Below are positions 14,701 to 27,367 of a stretch of 64,000 bases of DNA, in pieces; the stretch's first letter is position 1, and each line of letters opens with the position of its first letter. The stretch spans positions 21,761,161 through 21,825,160 of the forward strand of contig NC_080058.1 of assembly GCF_026212465.1 (NCBI RefSeq). Direction: 5' to 3'. A model generated the notes under the pieces. It had not been told where the DNA came from, searched no databases, and saw nothing but the letters and a program-made list of their open reading frames with translations. A program made the translations under genes and the position numbers. The DNA is from Amaranthus tricolor. Lineage: Eukaryota > Streptophyta > Magnoliopsida > Caryophyllales > Amaranthaceae.

Positions 14701-17075
14701 AATTACGTGCTAAGTTGCGTTTTTTAGGTTTTTCTAAGCGTATTGGGCACTTTCTCGACAAAAGCGGTTGAAACTTTCTTTATTTGCAACGAAACATGGC
14801 ACACAATACTAATTGGTATATGTTACTGTGTTGAAATCGTTAGAATCGTAATCAATAGTCAAATGCTTGAAATTACGTGCTAAGTTGCGTTTTTGAAGGT
14901 TTTAAAAGCGCTTTCAGCACATTCTTGCAAAAAGTAGTTGCAACGAAACTTGGCACACTGCATTATTTGAAATATTGTATTGTGTTGAAATGGTTAGAAT
15001 CAAAAACAATAGTCATATGCTTAAAATTACGTGCTAAGTTGTGTTTTTGAAATTTTTTTTAAACGTTTTTGGCACTTTCTAGCATAAAGTGGTTCAAAAA
15101 TGGTTTGTTTGCCACGAACTTTGGCACACAACACTATTTGGTATAAATTATAGTTTTGAAATAGTTAGAATTAAAAAAAAATAGTCATAGACTTGAAATT
15201 AGATGCTAAGTTGCGTTTTTAAGATTTTTTTATGCATTTTGGGTACTTTCTCGCAAAAATTGGTTGAAACTTGGTTTGTTTGCCAGGAAACTTGGAACAG
15301 AACACTATTTGGTATATGTTATTGTGTTGAAATGGTTAGAATTGTAATCAATTGTCTTATGCTTGAAATTTCGTGCTAAGTTGCATTTTTTAGGTTTTTC
15401 TAAGCGTTTTGGGCACTTTCTCGACAAAAGCGATTGAAACTTTCCTTATTTGCAACGAAACTTGGCACACAATACTAATTGGTATATGTTATTGTGTTGA
15501 AATCGTTAGAATCGTAATCACCAGTCAAATGCTTTAAATTACGTGCTAAGTTACGTTTGTGAGGTTTTTAAAAGCGTTTTCGACACATTCTTGCAAAAAG
15601 TAGTTGAAACTCGGTTTGTTTGCAACGAAACTTGGCTCATTACACTATTTGATATATTGTATTGTGTTGAAATGGTTAGAATCAAAAACAATAGTCATAT
15701 GCTTGAAATTACGTGCTAAGTTGTGTTTTTAAAATTTTTTTAAAACGTTTTTGGCACTTTCTGGCATAAAGTGGTTCAAACATGGTTTGTTTGCCAAAAA
15801 ACTTGGTACACAACACTAGTTTTTATAAAGTATTGTTTTGAAATAGTTAGAATTAAAAACAATAATCATACGCTTAAAATTAGTTGCTAAGTTGCGTTTT
15901 TTAGATTTTTTTTTCTGCGGTTTGGGCACTTTCTCGCAAAAATTGTTTGAAACTTGGTTTGTTTGCCAAGAAACGTGGAACACAACACTATTTGGTATAT
16001 GTTATTGTGTTGAAATGGTTAGAATTGTAAACTATAGTGATATGCTTCAAATTACGTGCTAAGTTGCGCTTTTTAGGTTTTTCTAAGCGTATTGGGCACT
16101 TTCTCAACAAAAGCGGTTGAAACTTTCTTTATTTGCAACGAAACATGGCACACAATACTAATTGGTATATGTTACTGTGTTGAAATCGTTAGAATCGTAA
16201 TCAATAGTCAAATGCTTGAAATTACGTGCTAAGTTGCGTTTTTGAAGGTTTTAAAAGCGCTTTCAGCACATTCTTGCAAAAAGTAGTTGCAACGAAACTT
16301 GGCACACTGCATTATTTGAAATATTGTATTGTGTTGAAATGGTTAGAATCAAAAACAATAGTCATATGCTTAAAATTACGTGCTAAGTTGTGTTTTTGAA
16401 ATTTTTTTTAAACGTTTTTGGCACTTTCTAGCATAAAGTGGTTCAAAAATGGTTTGTTTGCCACGAACCTTGGCACACAACACTATTTGGTATAAATTAT
16501 AGTTTTGAAATAGTTAGAATTAAAAAAAATAGTCATAGACTTGAAATTAGATGCTAAGTTGCGTTTATTAGATTTTTTTATGCATTTTGGGTACTTTCTC
16601 GCAAAAATTGGTTGAAACTTGGTTTGTTTGCCAGGAAACTTGGAACAGAACACTATTTGGTTTATGTTATTGTGTTGAAATGGTTAGAATTGTAATCAAT
16701 TGTCTTATGCTTGAAATTTCGTGCTAAGTTGCATTTTTTAGGTTTTTCTAAGCGTTTTGGGCACTTTCTCGACAAAAGCGATTGAAACTTTCCTTATTTG
16801 CAACGAAACTTGGCACACAATACTAATTGGTATATGTTATTGTGTTGAAATCGTTAGAATCGTAATCACCAGTCAAATGCTTTAAATTACGTGCTAAGTT
16901 GCGTTTGTGAGGTTTTTAAAAGCGTTTTCGACACATTCTTGCAAAAAGTAGTTGAAACTCGGTTTGTTTGCAACGAAACTTGGCTCATTACACTATTTGA
17001 TATATTGTATTGTGTTGAAATGGTTAGAATCAAAAACAATAGTCATATGCTTGAAATTACGTGCTAAGTTGTGTT
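14701..17075 (+). repeat. Eight-monomer (A-B-C-D)x2 duplication
   Basis: 14701-15725 and 16050-17075 match closely at an offset of 1349 bp, i.e. eight monomers. Both copies share the same 16-base deletion (GTAGTTG joined directly to CAACGAAAC, about 14937 and 16286), as well as shared rare variants (GAAGGTTTTAAAAGCG; ATCACCAGTCAAATGC). These private markers show a recent segmental duplication inside the array. Confidence 0.8.
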
Positions 17076-19140
17076 TTTGAAGTTTTTTTAAAACGTTTTT
17101 GGCACTTTCCAACATAAAGTGGTTCAAACATGGTTTGTTTACCACAAACCTTGGCACACAACACTATTTTGTATAAATTATTGTTTTGAAATAGTTAGAA
17201 TTAAAAACAATAGTCATAGGCTTGAAAATACGTGCTAAGTTGCGTTTTTGAGGTTTTTTTAAACGTTTTTGGCACTTTGTAGCATAAAGTGGCACAAACA
17301 TGGTTTGTTTCCTCGAAACTTTGCACACAAAATTATTTGGTATTAATTATTGTTTTGAAATAGTTAGAATTAACAACAATAGTCATAGGCTTTAAATTAG
17401 ATGCTAAGTTGCGTTTTTTAGATTTTTTTTTTCTGCGTTTTAGGCACTTTCTCGCAAAAAGTGGTTGAAACTTTGATTATTTGCCATGAAACTTGGCACA
17501 TAACACTATTTGGAATAAATTATTGTTTTGAAATAGTTATAATTAAAAACATCAGTCATAATCTTGAAATTAGGTGCTAAGTTGCGTTTTTTAGATTTTT
17601 TTTTCTGCGTTTTAGACACTTTCTCGCAAAAAGTGGTTGAAACTTGGTTTGTTTGCCAGGAAACGTGGAACACAACACTATTTGGTATATGTTATTGTTT
17701 GGAAATAGTTAGAATTGTAAACAATAGTCATATTCTTGAAATTACGTGCTAAGTTGCGTTTTTTAGGTTTTCTTAAGCGTTTTGGGAACTTTCGCGACAA
17801 AAGCGGTTGAAACATTCTTTGTTTACAACGAAACTGGGCACACAATACTAATTGGTATATGTTATTGTGTTGAAATTGTTAGAATCAAAATCAACTGTCA
17901 AATGCTTGAAATTACGTGCTAAGTTGCGTTTTTGGGGTTTTTAAAGCGTTTTCGGCACATTCTTGCAAAAAAAAAGTTTAAACTTGGTTTGTTTGCAACG
18001 AAACATGGCACACTACACTATTTGCTATATTGTATTGGGTTGAAATGGTGGGAATAAAAAACAATAGTCATATGCTTAAAATTACGAGCTAAGTTGTGTT
18101 TGTGAAATTTTTTTTAAACGTTTTTTGCACTATCTAGCATAAAGTGGTTCAAACATGGTTTGTTTGCTACGAAACTTGGCACACAACACTATTTTTTATA
18201 AATTATTGTTTTGAAATAGTTAGAATCAAAAACAATAGTCATAGGCTTGAAATTTGATGCTAAGTTGCGTTTTTTAGATTTTTTTTCGGCGTTTTGGGCA
18301 CTTTCTCGCTAAAAATAGTTGAAACATGGTTTGTTTGCCAGGAAACGTGGAACACAACATTATTTGGTATATGTTATTGTGTTGAAATGGTTAGAATTGT
18401 AAACAATAGTCATATGCTTGAAATTACGTGCTAAGTTGCGTTTTTTAGGTTTTTCTAAGCGTATTGGGCACTTTCTCGACAAAAGCGGCTGAAACTTTCT
18501 TTATTTGCAACGAAACATGGCACACAATACTAATTGGTATAAGTTATTGTGTTGAAATCGTTAGAATCGTAATCAATAGTCACGTTTTTGAAATTACGTG
18601 CTAAGTTGCGTTTGTGAGGTTTTTAAAAGCGTTTTCGTCACATTCTTGCAAAAAGTAGTAGAAACTTGGTTTGTTTGCAACGAAACTTGGCACACTACAC
18701 TATTTGCTATATTGTATTGTGTTGAAATGGTTAGAATCAAAAACAATAGTCATATGCTTGAAATTACGTGCTAAGTTGTGTTTTTGAAATTTTTTTAAAA
18801 CGTTTTTTGCACTTTCTAGCATAAAGTGGTTCAAACATGGTTTGTTTGCCATAAAACTTGGTACACAACACTATTTTTTATAAATTATTGTTTTGAAATA
18901 GATAGAATTAAAAAAAATTGTCATACGCTTAAAATTAGATGCTAAGTCGCGTTTTTTAGATTTTTTTTCTGCGGTTTGGGCACTTTCTCGCAAAAATTGT
19001 TTGAAACTTGGTTTGTTTGCCAAGAAACGTGGAACACAACACTATTTGGTATATGTTATTGTATTGAAATGGTTAGAATTGTAAACTATAGTGATATGCT
19101 TCAAATTAAGTGCTAAGTTGTGTTTTTGAGGTTTTTTTAA
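16561..19140 (+). repeat. 16-mer HOR, incomplete first copy
   Basis: Fifteen monomers in the order A-B-C-D-C'-A'-A-B-C-D-A-B-C-D-A, matching the following HOR copies. The E monomer expected in front is replaced by a D-type monomer (about 16392). This is the left edge of the homogenised HOR domain. Confidence 0.7.
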
Positions 19141-21884
19141 GCGTTTTTTTTTCAGTGCTAGCGTACTTTCTCGCAAAAAGTGGTTGAAACTTTTTTTATT
19201 TGCCACGAAACTTGGCATAGAACACTATTTGGTATAAATTATTGTTTTGAAATAGTTAGAATTAAAAACAATAGTCATAAGCTATAAATTAGCTGTTAAG
19301 TTGCGTTTTATAGATTTTTTTTCTGTGTTTTAGGCACTTTCTCGCAAAAAGTTGTTGAAACTTGGTTTGTTTGCAAGGAAACATGGAACACAACACTATT
19401 TGGTATATGTTATTGTATTGAAATGGTTAGAATTGTAAACAATAGTCATAGGCTTGAAATTACATGCTAAGTTGCGTTTTTTAGGTTTTTCTAAGCGTTT
19501 TGGGCACTTGCTCGACAAAAGCGGTTGAAACTTTCTTTGTTTGCAACGAAACTTGGCACACAATACTAATTAGTAAATGTTATTGTGTTGAAATCGTTAG
19601 AATCGAAATCAACTGTCAAATGCTTGAAATTACGTGCTAAGTTGCGTTTTTGAGGTATTTTAAAGCGTTTTCCCCACATTCTTGCAAAAAGTAGTTGAAA
19701 CTTGGTTTGTTTGCAACGAAACTTGGCGCACTACACTATTTGTTATATTGTATTAGGTTTAAATGGTTAGAATAAAAAACAATAGTCATATGCTTGAAAT
19801 TACGTGCTAAGCTGTGTTTTTGAAATTTTTTTAAAACGTTTTTGGCACTTTCCAGCATAAAGTGGTTCAAACATGGTTTGTTTACCACGAACCTTGGCAC
19901 ACAACACTATTTTGTATAAATTATTGTTTTGAAATAGTTAGAATTAAAAACAATAGTCATACGCTTGAAAATACGTGCTAAGTTGCGTTTTTGAGGTTTT
20001 TTTAAATGTTTTTGGCACTTTCTAGCATAAAGTGGTACAAACATGGTTTGTTTGCCTCGAAACATTGCACACAAAATTATTTGGTATAAATTATTGTTTT
20101 GAAATAGTTAGAAATAACAACAATAGTCATAGGCTTGAAATTAGATGCTAAGTTGCGTTTTTTAGATTTTTTTTTTCTGTGTTTTAGGCACTTTCTCGCA
20201 AAAAGTGGTCGAAACTTTGATTATTTGCCATGAAACTTGGCACATAACACTATTTGGTATAAATTATTGTTTTGAAATAGTTATAATTAAAAACATCATT
20301 CATAATCTTGAAATTAGGTGCTAAGTTGCGTTTTTTAGATTTTTTTTTCTGCGTTTTAGGCACTTTCTCGCAAAAAGTGGTTGAAACTTGGTTTGTTTGC
20401 CAGGAAACGTGGAACACAACACTATTTGGTATATGTTATTGTTTGGAAATGGTTAGAATTGTAAACAATAGTCTTATTCTTGAAATTACGTGCTAAGTTG
20501 CGTTTTTTAGGTTTTCTTAAGCGTTTTGGGAACTTTCGCGACAAAAGCGGTTGAAACATTCTTTGTTTGCAACGAAACTGGGCACACAATACTAATTGGT
20601 ATATGTTATTGTGTTGAAATCGTTAGAATCAAAATCAACTGTCAAATGCTTGAAATTACGTGCTAAGTTGCGTTTTTGGGGTTTTTAAAGCGTTTTCGGC
20701 ACATTCTTGCAAAAAAAAGTTTAAACTTGGTTTGTTTGCAACGAAACATGGCACACTACACTATTTGCTATATGGTATTTGGTTGAAATGGTGGGAAGAA
20801 AAAACAATAGTCATATGCTTGAAATTACGAGCTAAGTTGTGTTTGTGAAATTTTTTTTAAACGTTTTTTGCACTATCTAGCATAAAGTGGTTCAAACATG
20901 GCTTGTTTGCTACGAAACTTGGCACACAACACTATTTTGTATAAATTATTGTTTTGAAATAGTTAGAATTAAAAAAAATAGTCATAGGCTTGAAATTTGA
21001 TGATAAGTTGCGTTTTTTACATTTTTTTTTCGGCGTTTTGGGCACTTTCTCGCTAAAAATAGTTGAAACATGGTTTGTTTGCCAGGAAACGTGGAACACA
21101 ACATTATTTGGTATATGTTATTGTGTTGAAAAGGTTAGAATTGTAAACAATAGTCATATGCTTGAAATTACGTACTAAGTTGCGTTTTTTAGGTTTTTCT
21201 AAGCGTATTGGGCACTTTCTCGACAAAAGCGGCTGAAACTTTCTTTATTTGCAACGAAACATGGCACACAATACTAATTGGTATAAGTTATTGTGTTGAA
21301 ATCGTTAGAATCGTAATCAATAGTCACGTTTTTGAAATTACGTGCTAAGTTGCGTTTGTGAGGTTTTTAAAAGCGTTTTCGGCACATTCTTGCAAAAAGT
21401 AGTAGAAACTTGGTTTGTTTGCAACGAAACTAGGCACACTACACTATTTGCTATATTGTATTGTGTTGAAATGGTTAGAATCAAAAACAAAAGTCATATG
21501 CTTGAAATTACGTGCTAAGTTGTGTTTTTGAAATTTTTTTAAAACGTTTTTGGCACTTTCTAGCATAAAGTGCTTCAAACATGGTTTGTTTGCCACAAAA
21601 CTTGGTACACAACACTATTTTTTATAAATTATTGTTTTGAAATAGATAGAATTAAAAAAAATTGTCATACGCTTAAAATTAGATGCTAAGTCGCGTTTAT
21701 TAGATTTTTTTTCTGCGTTTTGGGCACTTTCTCGCAAAAATTGTTTGAAACTTGGTTTGTTTGCCAAGAAACGTGGAACACAACACTATTTGGTATATGT
21801 TATTGTATTGAAATGGTTAGAATTGTAAACTATAGTGATATGCTTCAAATTACGTGCTAAGTTGTGTTTTTGAGGTTTTTTTAA
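19141..21884 (+). repeat. 16-mer satellite HOR, copy 1
   Basis: About 2744 bp, counted from the E-type T-run to the next one. The monomer order E-A-B-C-D-C'-A'-A-B-C-D-A-B-C-D-A is the same as in the next five copies, with high base identity. Confidence 0.85.
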
Positions 21885-24619
21885 GCGTTTTTTTTTCAGT
21901 GCTAGCGTACTTTCATGCAAAAAGTGGTTGAAACTTTTTTTATTTGCCACGAAACTTGGCATAGAACACTATTTGGTATAAATTATTGTTTTGAAATAGT
22001 TAGAATTAAAAACAATAGTCATAAGCTATAAATTAGGTGTTAAGTTGCGTTTTTTAGATTTTTTTCTGTGTTTTAGGCACTTTGTCGCAAAAAGTTGTTG
22101 AAACTTGGTTTGTTTGCAAGGAAACATGGAACACAACACTATTTCGTATATGTTATTGTATTGAAATGGTTAGAATTGTAAACAATAGTCATAGGCTTGA
22201 AATTACGTGCTAAGTTGCGTTTTTTAGGTTTTTCTAAGCGTTTTGGGCACTTGCTCGACAAAAGCGGTTGAAACTTTCTTTGTTTGCAACGAAACTTGGC
22301 ACACAATACTAATTGGTAAATGTTATTGTGTTGAAATCGTTAGAATCGAAATCAACTGTCAAATGTTTGAAATTACGTGCTAAGTTGCGTTTTTGAGGTT
22401 TTTTAAAGCGTTTTCCCCACATTCTTGCAAAAAGTAGTTGAAACTTGGTTTGTTTGCAACGAAACTTGGCGCACTACACTATTTGTTATATTGTATTAGG
22501 TTTAAATGGTTAGAATAAAAAACAATAGTCATATGCTTGAAATTACGTGCTAAGCTGTGTTTTTGAAATTTTTTTAAAACGTTTTTGGCACTTTCCAGCA
22601 TAAAGTGGTTCAAACATGGTTTGTTTACCACGAACCTTGGCACACAACACTGTTTTGTATAAATTATTGTTTTGAAATAGTTAGAATTAAAAACAATAGT
22701 CATACGCTTGAAAATACGTGCTAAGTTGCGTTTTTGAGGTTTTTTTAAACGTTTTTGGCACTTTCTAGCATAAAGTGGTACAAACATGGTTTGTTTGCCT
22801 CGAAACTTTGCACAAAAAATTATTTGGTATAAATTATTGTTTTGAAATAGTTAGAATTAACAACAATAGTCATAGGCTTGAAATTAGATGCTAAGTTGCG
22901 TTTTTTAGATTTTTTTTTCTGTGTTTTAGGCACTTTCTCGCAAAAAGTGGTTGAAACTTTGATTATTTGCCATGAAACATGGCACATAACACTATTTGGT
23001 ATAAATTATTGTTTTGAAATAGTTATAATTAAAAACATCAGTCATAATCTTAAAATTAGGTGCTAAGTTGCGTTTTTTAGATTTTTTTTTCTGCGTTTTA
23101 GGCACTTTCTCGCAAAAAGTGGTTGAACCTTGGTTTGTTTGCCAGGAAACGTGGAACACAACACTATTTGGTATATGTTATTGTTTGGAAATGGTTAGAA
23201 TTGTAAACAATAGTCATATTCTTGAAATTACGTGCTAAGTTGCGTTTTTTAGGTTTTCTTAAGCGTTTTGGGAACTTTCGCGACAAAAGTGAAAACATTC
23301 TTTGTTTACAACGAAACTGGGCACACAATACTAATTGGTATATGTTATTGTGTTGAAATCGTTAGAATCAAAATCAACTGTCAAATGCTTGAAATTACGT
23401 GCTAAGTTGCGTTTTTGGGGTTTTTTAAACGCGTTTTCGGCACATTCTTGCAAAAAAAAGTTTAAACTTGGTTTGTTTGCAACGAAACATGGCACACTAC
23501 ACTATTTGCTATATTGTATTGGGTTGAAATGGTGGGAATAAAAAACAATAGTCATATGCTTAAAATTACGAGCTAAGTTGTGTTTTTGAAATTTTTTTTA
23601 AACGTTTTTTGCACAATCTAGCATAAAGTGGTTCAAACATGGTTTGTTTGTTAGCACACAAACACTATTTTGTATAAATTATTGTTTTGAAATAGTTAGA
23701 ATTAAAAACAATAGTCATAGGCTTGAAATTTGATGCTAAGTTGCGTTTTTTAGATTTTTTTTTCGGCGTTTTGGGCACTTTCTCGCTAAAAATAGTTGAA
23801 ACATGGTTTGTTTGCCAAGAAACGTGGAACACAACATTATTTGGTATATGTTATTGTGTTGAAAAGGTTAGAATTGTAAACAATAGTCATATGCTTGAAA
23901 TTACGTGCTAAGTTGCGTTTTTTAGGTTTTTCTAAGCGTATTGGGCACTTTCTCGACAAAAGCGGCTGAAACTTTCTTTATTTGCAACGAAACATGGCAC
24001 ACAATACTAATTGGTATAAGTTATTGTGTTGAAATCGTTAGAATCGTAATCAATAGTCACGTTTTTGAAATTACGTGCTAAGTTGCGTTTGTGAGGTTTT
24101 TAAAAGCGTTTTCGGCACATTCTTGCAAAAAGTAGTAGAAACTTGGTTTGTTTGCAACGAAACTTGGCACACTACACTATTTGCTATATTGTATTGTGTT
24201 GAAATGGTTAGAATCAAAAAACAATAGTCATATGCTTGAAATTACGTGCTAAGTTGTGTTTTTGAAATTTTTTTAAAACGTTTTTTGCACTTTCTAGCAT
24301 AAAGTAGTTCAAACATGGTTTGTTTGCCACAAAACTTGGTACACAACACTATTTTTTATAAATTATTGTTTTGAAATAGATGGAATTAAAAAAAATTGTC
24401 ATACGCTTAAAATTAGATGCTAAGTCGCGTTTTTTAGATTTTTTTTCTGCGTTTTGGGCACTTTCTCGCAAAAAATTGTTTGAAACTTGGTTTGTTTGCC
24501 AAGAAACGTGGAACACAACACTATTTGGTATATGTTATTGTATTGAAATGGTTAGAATTGTAAACTATAGTGATATGCTTCAAATTACGTGCTAAGTTGT
24601 GTTTTTGAGGTTTTTTTAA
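21885..24619 (+). repeat. 16-mer satellite HOR, copy 2
   Basis: About 2735 bp with the same 16-monomer order as its neighbours. One monomer (about 23640-23670) has lost about 20 bases around GTTTGTTAGCACACAAAC, where other copies keep the full GCTACGAAACTTGG segment. Confidence 0.85.
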
Positions 24620-27367
24620 GCGTTTTTTTTTTCAGTGCTACCGTACTTTCACGCAAAAAGTGGTTGAAACTTTTTTTATTTGCCACGAAACTTGGCATAG
24701 AACACTATTTGGTATAAATTATTGTTTTGAAATAGTTAGAATTAAAAACAATAGTCATAAGCTATAAAGTAGGTATTAAGTTGCGTTTTTTAGATTTTTT
24801 TCTGTGTTTTAGGCACTTTCCTCGCAAAAAGTTGTTGAAACTTGGTTTGTTTGCAAGGAAACATGGAACACAACACTATTTGGTATATGTTATTGTATTG
24901 AAATGGTTAGAATTGTAAACAATAGTCATAGGCTTGAAATTACGTGCTAAGTTGCGTTTTTTAGGTTTTTCTAAGCGTTTTGGGCACTTGCTCGACAAAA
25001 GCGGTTGAAACTTTCTTTATTTGCAACGAAACTTGGCGCACAATAATAATTGGTAAATGTTATTGTGTTGAAATCGTTAGAATCGTAATCAATTGTCAAA
25101 TGCTTGAAATTACGTGCTAAGTTGCGTTTTTGAGGTTTTTTAAAGCGTTTTCCCCACATTCTTGCAAAAAGTAGTTGAAACTTGGTTTGTTTGCAACGAA
25201 ACTTGGCGCACTACACTATTTGTTAGATTGTATTAGGTTTAAATGGTTAGAATAAAAAACAATAGTCATATGCTTGAAATTACGTGCTAGCTGTGTTTTT
25301 GAAATTTTTTTAAAACGTTTTTGGCACTTTCCAGCATAAAGTGGTTCAAACATGGTTTGTTTACCACGAACCTTGGCACACAACACTATTTTGTATAAAT
25401 TATTGTTTTGAAATAGTTAGAATTAAAAACAATAGTCATACGCTTGAAAATACGTGCTAAGTTGCGTTTTTGAGGTTTTTTTTAAACGTTTTTGGCACTT
25501 TCTAGCATAAAGTGGTACAAACATGGTTTGTTTGCCTCGAAACTTTGCACACAAAATTATTTGGTATAAATTATTGTTTTGAAATAGTTAGAAATAACAA
25601 CAATAGTCATAGGCTTGAAATTAGATGCTAAGTTGCGTTTTTTAGATTTTTTTTTTCTGTGTTTTAGGCACTTTCTCGCAAAAAGTGGTTGAAACTTTGA
25701 TTATTTGCCATGAAACTTGGCACATAACACTATTTGGTATAAATTATTGTTTTGAAATAGTTATAATTAAAAACATCATTCATAATCTTGAAATTAGGTG
25801 CTAAGTTGCGTTTTTTAGATTTTTTTTTCTGCATTTTAGGCACTTTCTCGCAAAAAGTTGTTGAAACTTGGTTTGTTTGCCAGGAAACGTGGAACACAAC
25901 ACTATTTGGTATATGTTATTGTTTGGAAATGCTTAGAATTGTAAACAAATAGGTCATATTCTTGAAATTACGTGCTAAGTTGCGTTTTTTAGGTTTTCTT
26001 AAGCGTTTTGGGAACTTTCGCGACAAAAGCGGTTGAAACATTCTTTGTTTGCAACGAAACTGGGCACACAATACTAATTGGTATATGTTATTGTGTTGAA
26101 ATCGTTAGAATCAAAATCAACTGTCAAAATGCTTGAAATTACGTGCTAAGTTGCGTTTTTGGGGTTTTTAAAGCGTTTTCGGCACATTCTTGCAAAAAAA
26201 AGTTTTAACTTGGTTTGTTTGCAACGAAACATGGCACACTACACTATTTGCTATATTGTATTGGGTTGAAATGGTGGGAACAAAAAACAATAGTCATATA
26301 CTTGAAACTACGAGCTAAGTTGTGTTTTTGAAATTTTTTTTAAACGTTTTTTGCACTATCTAGCATAAAGTGGTTCAAACATGGTTTGTTTGCTACGAAA
26401 CATGGCACACAACACTATTTTGTATAAATTATTGTTTTGAAATAGTTAGAATTAAAAACAATAGTCATAGGCTTGAAATTTGATGCTAAGTTGCGTTTTT
26501 TAGATTTTTTTTCGGCGTTTTGGGCACTTTCTCGCTAAAAATAGTTGAAACATGGTTTGTTTGCCAGGAAACGTGGAACACAACATTATTTGGTATATGT
26601 TATTGTGTTGAAATGGTTAGAATTGTAAACAATAGTCATATGCTTGAAATTACGTGCTAAGTTGCGTTTTTTAGGTTTTTTCTAAGCGTATTGGGCACTT
26701 TCTCGACAAAAGCGGCTGAAACTTTCTTTATTTGAAACGAAACATGGCACACAATACTAATTGGTATAAGTTATTGTGTTGAAATCGTTAGAATCGTAAT
26801 CAATAGTCACGTTTTTGAAATTACGTGCTAAGTTGCGTTTGTGAGGTTTTTAAAAGCGTTTTCGGCACATTCTTGCAAAAAGTAGTAGAAACTTGGTTTG
26901 TTTGCAACGAAACTTGGCACACTACACTATTTGCTATATTGTATTGTGTGAAATGGTTAGAATCAAAAACAATAGTCATATGCTTGAAATTACGTGCTAA
27001 GTTGTGTTTTTGAAATTTTTTTAAAACGTTTTTTTGCACTTTCTAGCATAAAGTAGTTCAAACATGGTTTGTTTGCCACAAAACTTGGTACACAACACTA
27101 TTTTTTATAAATTATTGTTTTGAAATAGATAGAATTAAAAAAAATTGTCATACGCTTAAAATTAGATGCTAAGTCGCGTTTTTTTAGATTTTTTTTCTGC
27201 GTTTGGGCACTTTCTCGCAAAAATTGTTTGAAACTTGGTTTGTTTGCCAAGAAACGTGGAACACAACACTATTTGGTATATGTTATTGTATTGAAATGGT
27301 TAGAATTGTAAACTATAGTGATATGCTTCAAATTACGTGCTAAGTTGTGTTTTTGAGGTTTTTTTAA
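24620..27367 (+). repeat. 16-mer satellite HOR, copy 3
   Basis: About 2748 bp, same monomer order. The E monomer now reads GTGCTACCGTACTTTCACGC, a variant shared with all later copies. Isolated one-base indels start to appear (for example the upstream TTTCCTCGC form near 24820). Confidence 0.85.
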
